In this document: positions 45,691-55,365 of the stretch, piece by piece | Layout: each line of letters begins with the position of its first letter | Numbering within the stretch: position 1 is the first letter of the stretch | Assembly (NCBI RefSeq): GCF_027571385.1 | Contig: NZ_CP085636.1 | Location: 1,240,001 to 1,304,000 of the forward strand | Direction of reading: 5' to 3' | Source of the DNA: Shewanella sp. MTB7 | Lineage (GTDB): Bacteria > Pseudomonadota > Gammaproteobacteria > Enterobacterales > Shewanellaceae | Length of the DNA: 64,000 nucleotides | Made by a program: the position numbers and the translations under genes | The notes under the pieces: generated by a model | What the model was told of the DNA's origin: nothing | The model's database searches: none | What the model saw: the letters and a program-made list of their open reading frames with translations, nothing else

Positions 45691-45918
45691 ATGTTTGAAT
45701 AGTGCCTTTCGCTCCTCTCCATAGCCCTCCGTGTACTCTGTGGTGAATCGCTTCTCTTTTTGTTTAGCTCAGTCATGTTTGTTTGTAATTGTTTGATATC
45801 ACAGTTGTAGTTGCATCTGTGCTTGTTAGATCGCAAACTCTAACGTTATCATTAGAATGTCCCATGAATCACGACTCTCGATTGACTATTTACGACAAAA
45901 ACAAAGGCGAAGACGAAT

Positions 45919-46335
45919 ATGAATCAAGGATTTCCTATTACGATAGTGGCCGATGGCCAATTTTCAGATTCGCTTAAGCCGTTGTTGATCCAGCTGGAGA
46001 TGTGGATTAATTTTCAGGCGCTAAAAGCGGAATGGTACTGTAATGAAGATTTTATCTTGTCTTTTGATTTTACTCTGGTTAAGAATTTAGAAGAAAAACA
46101 ACTGACGGCTGCAAGGGAAGGGAGTGCAGAGGGTACTGAGAGTTGGGTTGTAGAGTCGGGTTACGCTTATCATTATGAAAGCAGCCGCCTGACGACGATT
46201 GCTTTTATTGCGGTTGATGATTTGCTTCAGGATAGTGTTGGTATTGAACAGGCGATAAAAGCCAGATTGATAGCTGTGACTAATGCTGTGGCCACCTCGG
46301 TGGGAAGTGCGCATGACTTATTGCCTTTGTCTTAG
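45919..46335 (+). CDS. Small unknown protein
   Basis: A 138-residue soluble protein. It has mixed alpha/beta appearance: FPITIVADGQFSDSLKPLLI, then LEMWINFQALKAEWYCNEDF and the acidic VDDLLQDSVGIEQAIKARL. No signal peptide or membrane segment. I do not recognise the family. A weak site GGCGAAGACGA precedes ATG 45919. It sits between two repeats and may be accessory. Confidence 0.6.
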   Translation: MNQGFPITIVADGQFSDSLKPLLIQLEMWINFQALKAEWYCNEDFILSFDFTLVKNLEEKQLTAAREGSAEGTESWVVESGYAYHYESSRLTTIAFIAVDDLLQDSVGIEQAIKARLIAVTNAVATSVGSAHDLLPLS

Positions 46336-46354
46336 AAGGTCACGTAGATCCCAC

Positions 46355-46494
46355 TTATCCGTGATCGCCATGGATGGTGGAGGAGGGGGTTTGTATATGG
46401 ATATATTTATCCGTGATCGCCATGGATGGTGAAGGAGGGGGGTTGTATATGGATATATTTATCCGTGATCGCCATGGATGGTGAAGGAGGGGAT
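46355..46494. repeat. 52-bp direct tandem repeat, 2.7 copies
   Basis: Units at 46355-46406, 46407-46458 and 46459-46494 (partial). The core is TTATCCGTGATCGCCATGGA followed by TGGTGAAGGAGGGG and a T/A-rich tail TGTATATGGATATA. Copies differ at a few bases (GGTGGAGG / GGTGAAGG). The third copy runs into the start of the truncated DoxX gene. Confidence 0.9.
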
Positions 46495-46870
46495 TTGGTG
46501 TCGTCATCCCAGCGATGCTTTTAGCTATCATTTTTTTATGTCGGGGCTGACTAAAATATCGCAATATGCAAACACACTGGGTTACATGGAGAATATGATC
46601 GTCTCAGGTTTCTTATTACCTTTAGTGATAATTACCGAAGTGTTTGGTGGGTTAGCCATTATTTTAGGTTGGAAAACGCGATACGCCGCTCTAGCGCTGG
46701 CCGGATTTAGTGTTATGTCAGCGATATTATTTCATGCCGATTTCAGTAACCAAGCTGAAATGACTAATTTTATGAAAAACATCGCTATTGCAGGTGGCTT
46801 TTTAACACTATTTGTTCATGGTGCTGGTGCTTACTCGTTAGATAATCGAGCTAACAACAAGCCTGCTTAA
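46478..46870 (+). pseudogene. DoxX family membrane protein, N-terminus lost
   Basis: A 130-residue frame. From residue about 20 the sequence is of the DoxX type: FFMSGLTKISQYANTLGYM, then LVIITEVFGGLAIILGWKTR, GFSVMSAILFH and a last helix. Full-length DoxX proteins have a first membrane helix before FFMSGLTK; here that helix is replaced by residues coded in the tandem repeat (MVKEGIWCRHPSDAFSYH), and a stop lies just upstream in frame. The gene is therefore probably inactive. Confidence 0.75.
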
Positions 46871-46928
46871 TAATAAACTGGGTCAGAGTGAGATTAGGTT
46901 TTGGTCACTCTTTTGGTCTTCCTCTTTC

Positions 46929-46998
46929 TCATTTCCAATAGCCATGCCTTTGTTGGTGGCGTCTTATATGTGGCTGATGAGCTTGGTATCTACATAAA
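46929..46998. repeat. Copy 2 of the paired 68-bp repeat
   Basis: Sequence from CTCATTTCCAATAGCCATGCC to GGTATCTACAT, about 80% the same as 45623-45690. The two copies flank the segment with the unknown protein, the tandem repeat and the broken doxX. Confidence 0.6.
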
Positions 46999-47068
46999 TA
47001 GGAACGCCTAAGCCATCCTTGGCTTATTTTGCTTACTGCTTACTGCTTACAACTTGCAGATTCTTTCT

Positions 47069-48523
47069 CTAGTTATAGCGCTCTAATGCGGTGGTGAGTT
47101 CGATGGCTGTGGTGGTCAGCTGTTCGTTGCCAGTTAGAGTGGCTTGAATCATCTTGATGCTGTCGGTTGAGATATCGCGGATTGAGCAGACACTATCATT
47201 GATGGCACTCGTGGCTTCGCTTTGCTCTTTTAGGGCATTTGATATCAACTGAATTTGATGGGTTAATTCAGTGACATTACCGGCTATCTCCTCTATCGAT
47301 CCGGCAAAGCCATCAACCTGCTGTACAGCTTCCTCTGCATACTCAACACTGGTATCCATATATTTAGATAGTTTGCTAGAGCCGGATTGAAGCTCCTCAA
47401 TCATCCCCTGAATTTCTACGGTAGCATTTTGTGTTCGCTGAGCAAGTTCTCTTACTTCATCGGCAACAACTGCAAAGCCTCGGCCCTGCTCACCGGCCCG
47501 TGCCGCTTCAATAGCGGCATTAAGTGCCAGTAGATTAGTTTGCTCAGAGATCCCTTGAATAACAGATATCACAGAGCCAATTTTTTCTGAGTTTGTGGCT
47601 AAATTCTTAACCGCACCTGAGGCACTATGGACACTTTCAGACAGTGCATTGATTGAGTTAATAGTGCGATCTATCTTCACTTTTGCTTGATCTGCATGGG
47701 CCTGAGACTCAGATGTTAACTCATCGGCATTGCTAGAGTTTTGGGATAGCTCATGAATCGTGCTGGTTAACTGCTCGATGGCTGCTGCAACTGTATCTAT
47801 CTGTTTATGTTGCTCCTTAACTGAACTTAGTGCTGTCTCTGACTGTTCCTCAATGCTATGGGTCGACTGGTCGAGTGCGACAACTGATTTAGAGATAACT
47901 TCAATTAAGTTATGGATATTGCCGATAGTGTCATCGATGGCGCCACCGAGTTGACCGAACTCATCTTCACCAGAGAAGCCTACTTTTCTATCTAGTCGGC
48001 CAGAGGCAATAATCTTCATTACATCAATGATATAGCCGATAAGCGGCAGCAGATTAGCACTCACACTACTGGCCAGAAAGAAGATAACCATGGAGGAGAT
48101 TAACGAAATGATGGCTAAATTTTCTAGTAAGCTTTGAAATATTAAGCTGGCTGATTCAGTAGGGCTAGCGGTCACGGTTATATCTAGAGCTGGAATATAC
48201 TGGCTGACACTGCCTGCACTTGCTGATCTTTGGCCTTGGTTTACCTGATAGCTACTAACATCTGAGGATTGTGAGTCGAGTACAGGTTGTAGATCCACTA
48301 ACTCAAGCTTAGCTTTACTGTCTAAAACCTGTAGCAGTTGTACTGCTTGCGTTAAGTTAGTCTCAAGGCTAAGTTGTTGATGCTGATGGCCAGTGATCCA
48401 CACGGAGTAGAGAAGCATGGTTAACGCGATAAGAGTGCCATAAAAAGGCAGTAACATCTTCTGTTTAAGGGGGACGTTCATTAGAATGCGATCTCTTAAA
48501 CCAATTTTTACTTCATCATCCAT
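47069..48523 (-). CDS. Methyl-accepting chemotaxis protein
   Basis: A 484-residue chemoreceptor. It has a membrane helix near residues 22-45 ([20 protein letters not shown]), a short periplasmic part of about 85 residues, a second helix near 130-160 ([19 protein letters not shown]), a HAMP region and the long coiled coil with the signalling tip [20 protein letters not shown] followed by [18 protein letters not shown]. The small sensor domain has no recognisable fold, so the ligand is unknown. It is a single gene and its ribosome site is weak. Confidence 0.93.
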   Translation of the reverse strand: MDDEVKIGLRDRILMNVPLKQKMLLPFYGTLIALTMLLYSVWITGHQHQQLSLETNLTQAVQLLQVLDSKAKLELVDLQPVLDSQSSDVSSYQVNQGQRSASAGSVSQYIPALDITVTASPTESASLIFQSLLENLAIISLISSMVIFFLASSVSANLLPLIGYIIDVMKIIASGRLDRKVGFSGEDEFGQLGGAIDDTIGNIHNLIEVISKSVVALDQSTHSIEEQSETALSSVKEQHKQIDTVAAAIEQLTSTIHELSQNSSNADELTSESQAHADQAKVKIDRTINSINALSESVHSASGAVKNLATNSEKIGSVISVIQGISEQTNLLALNAAIEAARAGEQGRGFAVVADEVRELAQRTQNATVEIQGMIEELQSGSSKLSKYMDTSVEYAEEAVQQVDGFAGSIEEIAGNVTELTHQIQLISNALKEQSEATSAINDSVCSIRDISTDSIKMIQATLTGNEQLTTTAIELTTALERYN

Positions 48524-48761
48524 AGTAATTAAACCCTGTATTGTTATATGAGTTATGTTGTTTTTAAATAACTGATGGTCACTTAACTGTTGCTCATATG
48601 AGCAACAGTGATTAAAAACTAGCTAGTTATCAAAGTGAAGTGTGTGGAATTAAAATGCAATAGCCGTAGTCTACTTATCAGTGGCAAATGACTGATCGGT
48701 CACACTTTTTATTATATGAACTGTTGTATTTTGTTAGAAAATAGGAATTTTTAGTCAATAT

Positions 48762-48795
48762 AAAAAAGCAACTTGCACACCTCTATGCAAGTCGC
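48762..48795 (-). terminator. Terminator of the Mrp-type operon
   Basis: On the minus strand a stem GCGACTTGCA / TGCAAGTTGC with one mismatch encloses an eight-base loop and is followed by six T. It lies about 115 bases after the last gene of the operon. The rest of 48524-48909 has no gene. Confidence 0.75.
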
Positions 48796-48909
48796 TTGAA
48801 TTCACTGGCGTAAGTTAAATGGACAACTAAATGGCTAACTAAGCGAATAACCAAATAGATAGCGGCTCAGGTAGCTAAACGTTATCGCTACCTGAGTAGA
48901 TGAGCGTAT

Positions 48910-50610
48910 TTAACCAACAAAACCGATAAATAGATAGGATGCCAGCAGCACTGCTACCCACAGCACCATATTGCCAGAAGGGTATGAGCCTGAGAGTAAG
49001 CCTCCTAAGCCTTTATGCTTGCTGGCAATATAGGACTGGCATTGGTTTAATCTGCCACGAACCGCTTGGCGCAGCGCCCCGTCTGCCTTCCATATGACCG
49101 CAAACAATTTCTGCAGCACATTGGGAATGGCGCGCCTATAGATCCAATCCACATCCAAGTTGGTCGAGCGCAGCTCTGGCGGATACATCCCTCTGATATT
49201 TAACCAAACGAACGCTAAGGCTGAGAACAGCAGTAACTGAGTTTGGGCTAACACGTGGGTCGCATCATATGGGTTGTAACCCGTATCGTATGGCAGCAGC
49301 GAGTATAGCGCTTGCGGATAGATACCGATGGCAACACACAAGCTCGCAGCGATAAACATCGCGAACAACATATTGCGCGGTGGATCGCTGGCTCTAAGGC
49401 CTGAGTCGTGGGCGAAGAAGGCAAAGTAGGGGATCTTAATTCCAGCATGGTGGAATACGCCCGCAGAGGCGAACAGTAACATCAACCAGATCCAGTCATA
49501 ACCGTTTTCAAGGGCTGCTGACATCACCATAGATTTACTGACAAAGCCGCTAAATAGTGGGAAGGCTGAAATTGAGGCAGCGCCGATAATACATAACACT
49601 GTGGTCTTGGGCATGGTTTTATACAGGCCGCCCAGATCTGAGCCGTTTATCCTGCCGGTCATATGCAGCACGGCGCCCATACTCATAAACAGTAAGCCTT
49701 TAAAGATAACATCGTTGAAGGCATGTGCAATCGCGCCGTTTATGGCCAGTGCAGTACCAATCCCGATCCCGACCACCATAAAGCCCACTTGGTTTATTAG
49801 GCTGTAGGCCAGTACTCTGCGGAGATCATTTTCAATTACTGCAAAGAAGATTGGGAAGCAGGTCATGGCCGCGCCAATGTACACTAGCAGCTCAGTGCCT
49901 GGGTAGGCGCGCGCTAGTGCATAAACAGCCACTTTAGTGGTAAATGCACTGAGGAGAACAGTACCTGTAGGGGTCGCTTCTGGGTAGGCATCGGTGAGCC
50001 AATTATGGGCAAAGGGAAACGCACATTTAATGCCGAAGGCGATCAATATTAGCCAGCTAGCAATACTATCTAGGCCAATATAGCCAAAGGCCAGTGAGCC
50101 TGTTTCAGCTGCATGAAATAGCGTGCCGACAAGCAAGATGACGCCTGAAAGCACTTGAATGATCAGGTAGCGCATACCGGCATGATAAGCGCGGGAGGTT
50201 CTGCGCGCCCAGATCAAAAATACCGAGGTAAAGGCCAGTAACTCCCAGAATATAAAGAGTGTCAGCAGATCGCCAGCAAATACTGCGCCCAGCGCACTAC
50301 CTGCATAGAGCATGGCTGCAACTTGCTGTACGGTATCTTTAACATGAAGCGAGTAGATAATGCAGATGAATGCGGCTATATGAAATACATAGCCAAACAT
50401 CAAGCTCAGTTTGTCTGCGCGATATGGCACCAATTCATAATCTAAAAATGTCAGCTGCAGATGAATGCCCTCAGGCACAGTCCACAGGTGCATTGCGCTA
50501 ATGACAGGAATGGCCACCATTATCGCACCACGTAGTTTGCCCCGGGTCATTGCTGCAATAAGCCCACCTATAAAGAACAGGGTAAAGGGCGGTATCTCAA
50601 GCATCCACAT
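48910..50610 (-). CDS. Mrp-type antiporter subunit, NuoL/MrpA-D-like
   Basis: A 566-residue multi-pass protein of the NADH-dehydrogenase-subunit-5/MrpA-D family, with the core AIAHAFNDVIFKGLLFMSMG and helices with conserved Lys/Glu/His. It is the last gene in the operon. It is closer in length to a NuoL/MrpD-type subunit than to the full MrpA, since the MrpA C-terminal domain is found in the fused B subunit instead. Start at 50610 or a GTG at 50619; both follow TATAGGTG. The last 100 residues carry a hydrophilic stretch and a final helix. Confidence 0.85.
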   Translation of the reverse strand: MWMLEIPPFTLFFIGGLIAAMTRGKLRGAIMVAIPVISAMHLWTVPEGIHLQLTFLDYELVPYRADKLSLMFGYVFHIAAFICIIYSLHVKDTVQQVAAMLYAGSALGAVFAGDLLTLFIFWELLAFTSVFLIWARRTSRAYHAGMRYLIIQVLSGVILLVGTLFHAAETGSLAFGYIGLDSIASWLILIAFGIKCAFPFAHNWLTDAYPEATPTGTVLLSAFTTKVAVYALARAYPGTELLVYIGAAMTCFPIFFAVIENDLRRVLAYSLINQVGFMVVGIGIGTALAINGAIAHAFNDVIFKGLLFMSMGAVLHMTGRINGSDLGGLYKTMPKTTVLCIIGAASISAFPLFSGFVSKSMVMSAALENGYDWIWLMLLFASAGVFHHAGIKIPYFAFFAHDSGLRASDPPRNMLFAMFIAASLCVAIGIYPQALYSLLPYDTGYNPYDATHVLAQTQLLLFSALAFVWLNIRGMYPPELRSTNLDVDWIYRRAIPNVLQKLFAVIWKADGALRQAVRGRLNQCQSYIASKHKGLGGLLSGSYPSGNMVLWVAVLLASYLFIGFVG

Positions 50611-51019
50611 CGTGATCACCTATATTGTTATTTTTTGCCTGAACGGTTCTACCCTTGTGGGTGTTTTCATCTGCAGCATTTTCTAAAACGTTTTCACTAT
50701 TATTGTTACTAGGAATATCATCATTACTGTCACGATAGTCGTCATACTGCTTATCGTAATAGTCTTCTGGGCGCATAAGAAAAGTTCGCATCCAGCGTGC
50801 TATCAGTACCAAGATGACACAGCCGACAAAGCCATAGATGGGGTAAAATAGGGGAAAGTTTTCCCAACTATGATAGACATGGCGATTGATAACAAAATCA
50901 AGCACCACGACGAGAACACAACAGGCATAGAAAATATTCATAACCCATTTGATATTTTTGGGGTTATCAAAGAAGTACTGCTTGTTATCTTTCTTGTTAC
51001 TGCTCTTGTTAATGTCCAT
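50597..51019 (-). CDS. Small two-helix membrane protein of the Mrp-type operon
   Basis: A 140-residue protein with two membrane segments (WVMNIFYACCVLVVVLDFVI and FVGCVILVLIARWM), a Lys/Asn-rich N-terminus and an acidic C-terminal tail (YYDKQYDDYRDSNDDIPSNN). No Mrp subunit family fits. It overlaps both neighbours (51009 and 50619), so it is probably an extra subunit or assembly factor. No function is known. Confidence 0.72.
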   Translation of the reverse strand: MDINKSSNKKDNKQYFFDNPKNIKWVMNIFYACCVLVVVLDFVINRHVYHSWENFPLFYPIYGFVGCVILVLIARWMRTFLMRPEDYYDKQYDDYRDSNDDIPSNNNSENVLENAADENTHKGRTVQAKNNNIGDHDVDA

Positions 51020-52499
51020 GGCTGACTCCAGGTACCGTTAAGATGGTTTTGGCCAACTCATAGAGGGGCTGTGGATAGATGAACAAGATAAGGCAACCTA
51101 AGGTGGTGACAGCTATCGCGACTAATGAGATTAGTGGTGCCTCCTTGACCCCAGCCTTTTCTGCAGGGTGTCCCTTGCCTGGGAAAAATGCATGGTAGGG
51201 GATAGGCAGTAGGTAGGCGATATTGAGCAGTGAGCTCACCATCAGCACCATCATAATTACCCAGTAACCTGTCTCCATAGTGCCCATCAACAGGAACCAC
51301 TTACTCCAAGTACCGCCTGCGGGAGGCACGCCAATAATACTCAGGCTGGCGATAAAAAAGGCTGCCATGGTGACTGGCATCGTAAAGCCCAGACCGCGCA
51401 TCTCACTGACTTTAGATTTATGGGTTGCCACCAAAATTGCCCCAGCACAGAAGAACAGAGTGATCTTGCCAAAAGCATGGGTAGCGATGTGCATCGAGCT
51501 ACCGATAACCCCTGATGAGGTGGCTAGCAGTGCGCCTATGGTGATATAGCCCAGCTGGCTTATCGTAGAGTAAGCAAGCCGCGCTTTCAGGTTGTCTTGA
51601 CGCATCGCAACTATCGAGGCAAGTAGCACTGATGCGCCCGCTAAGTAGAGCAGGAACTCGGTTGTCGGCAGAGTGGGCAGTAACTCGATACCAAAGATAA
51701 ACACACAGACCTTTAATATGGTAAATACCCCCGCCTTAACAACAGCAACGGCATGTAGCAGGGCGCTCACTGGTGTTGGCGCGACCATCGCGGCGGGTAG
51801 CCAGCGATGGAACGGCATGATCGCCGCTTTACCGATACCAAATACAAATAGAACCAGTATTGCGCCCGCCAAGCTAGTATCGACACTGTCGCCAAATACA
51901 CCGCCAGGGGTGAAGTCCAGAGTGCCGGCCACAAACCAGGTTAAGATAATCGCCAGTAGGAAAAAGGCGATAGAGGTGCCGAGCAAGATACCTAAATAAA
52001 CTCGTCCCCCTTGTTTAGCTTTTTCAGTACCTGCGTGGGTCACTAAAGGATAAGTGGACAGGGTTAATACTTCATAGAAGATAAACAGGGTGAATAGGTT
52101 GGCCGAAAAGGCCAACCCCATTACCGCGCTTATGGCTAATGCGAAGCAGAGATAGAAGCGAGTTTGGTTATCCTCCCTGTGGCCACGCATATAGCCGATG
52201 GCGTAAAGGGTGGTGATGAGCCAGAGAAAGCTGGCAATGAGGGCGAATAGCATCCCTAATGGCTCAACAACAAAGCTGACCTCTAGGCCTGGCAGCAGTT
52301 GCCACCAAAACACCTCGATAGATGCGCCTGCGCTCAGGCCTTGATATAGATTTATCACACAAAAGAGAACCGCAAGACTGAAACTTATAGTGATAGCCTC
52401 ACGAAGGTTGGGATGTTCTCCCGTTGCCAAGATCGCCAAAGTGGCAAGTAGAGGCAAGATAATGGTTAGCTGTAGCAACAGCTCCAAAGAGTGATTCAT
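51009..52499 (-). CDS. Mrp-type antiporter subunit D-like (NuoM/NuoN-like)
   Basis: A 496-residue multi-pass protein of the proton-pumping NADH-dehydrogenase/Mrp D family, with LLHAVAVVKAGVFTILKVCV (the conserved Lys helix), HIATHAFGKITLFFCAGAIL and VGVPPAGGTWSKWFL-like end. It is one of three such paralogues in the operon. It overlaps the upstream one by four bases. It should sit in the inner membrane and form part of the antiporter. Confidence 0.88.
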   Translation of the reverse strand: MNHSLELLLQLTIILPLLATLAILATGEHPNLREAITISFSLAVLFCVINLYQGLSAGASIEVFWWQLLPGLEVSFVVEPLGMLFALIASFLWLITTLYAIGYMRGHREDNQTRFYLCFALAISAVMGLAFSANLFTLFIFYEVLTLSTYPLVTHAGTEKAKQGGRVYLGILLGTSIAFFLLAIILTWFVAGTLDFTPGGVFGDSVDTSLAGAILVLFVFGIGKAAIMPFHRWLPAAMVAPTPVSALLHAVAVVKAGVFTILKVCVFIFGIELLPTLPTTEFLLYLAGASVLLASIVAMRQDNLKARLAYSTISQLGYITIGALLATSSGVIGSSMHIATHAFGKITLFFCAGAILVATHKSKVSEMRGLGFTMPVTMAAFFIASLSIIGVPPAGGTWSKWFLLMGTMETGYWVIMMVLMVSSLLNIAYLLPIPYHAFFPGKGHPAEKAGVKEAPLISLVAIAVTTLGCLILFIYPQPLYELAKTILTVPGVSHGH

Positions 52500-53974
52500 G
52501 GGTTAATTCCAAACAAGCTTTGAGAAGCCGCCTGTGCCACCTGCACACTAAGGCGGGTATCGATGCCAAAATAGATATTGGCCAGTACCAATACCCAAAT
52601 AGGGGCGAGGAAGGTCCAAGGTGCTTCCTGTACGGTTTCACGACCCGGTAGAGGGGGCTTAAAATAGGCAATCTCAACGATCCGCCAGATGTAAAGCACT
52701 GCCAACAGTGAACCCAGTAGCACCAGCACCGCTACTGGCCACATCCCCACCTCAACGGCGGCAACAAGCAGGTACCACTTGCTGACAAACCCGACAGTTA
52801 AAGGCACGCCAATCAAACTCAAGCCACCTACAACGATAGCTGCCATGGTGAGGGGCATCTGTCGCCCTAATCCTTGGAACTGGCTAAGTTGTACACTGCC
52901 GATGCGGTACATCACCGCTCCCAAGGCCAAAAACAGGGCGCTTTTCATTAAGGCGTGGTTAAACAGGTGCAGCAGGGTGGCCATAAGCCCAGTACTGGTG
53001 TGGATGGCATAGCCAATAATCATGTAGCCAACCTGAGCGATGCTCGAGTAGGCGAAGATATGTTTGACATCGGTTTTATATATCGCCGCCGTTGAGGCTG
53101 CGAATATTCCGACCAGCCCGAGGACCATAAACATGCTCTGTAGGGGGAGAGTGGAGAAGGAGAACTCGATGCCAAATATCGTATAGGTGAAGCGTATCAG
53201 TAGGTAAACCGCCACTTTAGTCGCTGTAGCTGCGAGGAATGCGGTCACTATTGAGGGGGCATAGGCGTAGGCATTAGGTAACCACAGATGCAGTGGGAAT
53301 AGTGCCAGTTTTAGGCAGACGCCGACGATTAAAAAGGCGAATGCGGCAAATACGGTGCGTGTTTGGTTAACTTCAGGCAGCCGATTGGCGAGATCATCCA
53401 TATTCAGCGTACCTGTCATCTGGTACAGCAGGCCGATCCCAATAAGAATAAAGGTGGCGCCTATGGTTCCCATGATCAGATATTGGTAAGCGGCCCAAAG
53501 GGCACGTCTATCCTTGCCCAAAGCTATTAGGGCGTAAGCTGAGAGTGAGGAGATCTCCAGAAATACGAATACATTGAACAGATCGCCAGTAGAGACGATG
53601 CCAAACATACCCGTTATTGATAGTAGATACAGGCTATAAAAGAGCGTGTGGCGATCTGCTGGTAGCTCTTTTTGAATACTGGTATGGGCTGCAAACAGCA
53701 CGACCGTACCGACAGCAGAGATGATCAACAGTAGAAGAGCGTTGAGCTCATCGATGCGATATTCGATCCCCCATGGGGCATCCCAACCGCCGAGTTGATA
53801 GATAATGGTGCCAGAGTTCATCACCTGTTGCAGTAGAAATATGCTATTGAGGCAGGTCAAAGCGCAAACCAATAGGGCAAATAGCCACACTAGCTTAGAG
53901 CGGTTTAGGAACCAGCATAAAGGCGCTGCCATCAGCGGCACAATAACGTGTAAAATAGGCAGATGGGCTAACAC
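52496..53974 (-). CDS. mrpD: Mrp-type antiporter subunit D
   Basis: A 492-residue multi-pass protein. It has the ND2/ND4/ND5 core with FPLHLWLPNAYAYAPSIVTA, the KVAVYLLIRFTYTIFG helix and LFNHALMKSALFLALGAV (conserved Lys/His). It follows the C subunit directly, as in known Mrp operons, and overlaps it by seven bases. Name D by order and length. Confidence 0.88.
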   Translation of the reverse strand: MLAHLPILHVIVPLMAAPLCWFLNRSKLVWLFALLVCALTCLNSIFLLQQVMNSGTIIYQLGGWDAPWGIEYRIDELNALLLLIISAVGTVVLFAAHTSIQKELPADRHTLFYSLYLLSITGMFGIVSTGDLFNVFVFLEISSLSAYALIALGKDRRALWAAYQYLIMGTIGATFILIGIGLLYQMTGTLNMDDLANRLPEVNQTRTVFAAFAFLIVGVCLKLALFPLHLWLPNAYAYAPSIVTAFLAATATKVAVYLLIRFTYTIFGIEFSFSTLPLQSMFMVLGLVGIFAASTAAIYKTDVKHIFAYSSIAQVGYMIIGYAIHTSTGLMATLLHLFNHALMKSALFLALGAVMYRIGSVQLSQFQGLGRQMPLTMAAIVVGGLSLIGVPLTVGFVSKWYLLVAAVEVGMWPVAVLVLLGSLLAVLYIWRIVEIAYFKPPLPGRETVQEAPWTFLAPIWVLVLANIYFGIDTRLSVQVAQAASQSLFGINP

Positions 53975-54336
53975 GATGTTTTATCCTCAGTGAGCTGATC
54001 TTGAATTTGAATCTCATCCTCCTCGATAGAGCCGTATGACTCTTTGAGTCTTACGGCCAGTGCGAGACCGAGAGCCGTCGTTGCAATACCAACCACAATT
54101 GCGGTGAGGATCAGTACATGGGGAAGGGGGTTAGAATAGCGAGCCACACCTTCAGCCAAGATGGGCGCGCTACCGCTATCGACATTGCCCATACTGATGT
54201 AAAAGATAAAAACCGAGGTCTGAAAAATCGTTAAGCCAACCAATTTTTTGATCAGGTTGCCATGGGCGATAACGATATAAAAACCGATCATCATCAGCAA
54301 TACCACGATCCAGTAGTTATAGAGTCCTAGTAGCAT
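53968..54336 (-). CDS. mrpC: Mrp-type antiporter subunit C (NuoK-like)
   Basis: A 122-residue protein with three membrane helices of the NuoK/MrpC family: LLGLYNYWIVVLLMMIGFYI, KLVGLTIFQTSVFIFYISMG and ALTAIVVGIATTALGLALAV-type third helix. The start at 54336 is preceded by GGGGAGAG; longer frames from 54405 have no site. It overlaps the fused B subunit gene by about 20 bases. Small subunit C is essential in Mrp complexes studied. Confidence 0.88.
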   Translation of the reverse strand: MLLGLYNYWIVVLLMMIGFYIVIAHGNLIKKLVGLTIFQTSVFIFYISMGNVDSGSAPILAEGVARYSNPLPHVLILTAIVVGIATTALGLALAVRLKESYGSIEEDEIQIQDQLTEDKTSC

Positions 54337-55357
54337 TACTCTCCCCTTTTTGTTCAGTGCTGTTGAGTTCAGTAGCGTGCTGTTGTGCTTCTCTGCGGCC
54401 TGCAAAGTTGAAAAAGATAATGATCATCACTGCGGCGACAGTGCAGCCCACTCCAAGCTCGATTAGCAGAATACCTAAGTGCTGGCCTGCAATTAGGTCA
54501 TCAGCTAGTACGTTGTAATCTAAGAAGTTACCGCCATTAAATAGCGAGACCACACCTACACAGGCATAGAGCAACAAGCCGATAGCTGCGATCAGTTGGA
54601 TTATCGATTGATTAAAGACACGCCTTGCGGTGTCTAGCCCAAATAACATGGCATAGAGGATTATCGCAGCAGCAAAAATCACCCCCGCCTGAAAACCACC
54701 ACCAGGGCCAAAGTCGCCGTGGAACTGCACATAGAGTGCAAATAACAGAATAAAGGGGATCAATATTTTGCTAACGATCCGCAGCACCATATGCTGCTCA
54801 TGCATCTGATCTTTGCTGCTCTTTTCGATGCTCTCATTTGAGGAAGATGACCTGCGGCGTAAAGGTAGCGATAGCAGTGACAGCACACCAATACCAGCAG
54901 TAAAGATAACGGCAACCTCACCTAATGTGTCAAAAGCACGGTAGCTAGCCAGCACCGAGGTGACAATATTAGGTACACCAACCTCCTGCATAGAATCATT
55001 AATATAGCGAGGGGCGACATGTTGATGAACTGGAGCGTCGAAACTGCCAAAGTAGGGCATATCTAAGGTGCCGTAGATCAGCATTCCACCTGTGATAAAT
55101 ACCACCAGCAGAGCCAACAGAGGCTTATGACGCTTAGGCGCTTCGGTGCGCCCAGTCATAGTGATGGCTGCCAGCATGAGTAAGCCTGATATCCCCGCAC
55201 CTACAGAGGCTTCAGTAAAGGCCACGTCTACTGCATCGAGTACCACGAAAAAGCTCGCGGAGAGTAGGCCATAGATCCCGGTCAACATCACTACGGCCAG
55301 CAGATCTTTTGTTCGAACAATGGCGATAGCAATAACGACGAGAAAGCTTAATAGCAC
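54317..55357 (-). CDS. Fused Mrp-type subunit: MbhD/MbhE-like plus MrpB
   Basis: A 346-residue membrane protein that joins modules separate or placed in MrpA elsewhere. Residues about 1-70 look like the DUF4040/MbhD helices (LLSASFFVVLDAVDVAFTEA then SVGAGISGLLML); about 85-180 like MbhE; about 195-335 are MrpB, with VQFHGDFGPGGGFQAGVIFA (the family signature). Such fusion is common in the MrpB-type set found in marine Gammaproteobacteria and archaeal hydrogenases. Overlaps or adjoins neighbours. It may explain the short NuoL-like last subunit. Confidence 0.85.
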   Translation of the reverse strand: MLLSFLVVIAIAIVRTKDLLAVVMLTGIYGLLSASFFVVLDAVDVAFTEASVGAGISGLLMLAAITMTGRTEAPKRHKPLLALLVVFITGGMLIYGTLDMPYFGSFDAPVHQHVAPRYINDSMQEVGVPNIVTSVLASYRAFDTLGEVAVIFTAGIGVLSLLSLPLRRRSSSSNESIEKSSKDQMHEQHMVLRIVSKILIPFILLFALYVQFHGDFGPGGGFQAGVIFAAAIILYAMLFGLDTARRVFNQSIIQLIAAIGLLLYACVGVVSLFNGGNFLDYNVLADDLIAGQHLGILLIELGVGCTVAAVMIIIFFNFAGRREAQQHATELNSTEQKGESNATRTL

Positions 55358-55365
55358 GACATTAA

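Noticed and set aside
46355..46494. CRISPR-like array
   Set aside because: Units are directly adjoining with no unique spacers, only 2.7 copies, and no cas gene is near.
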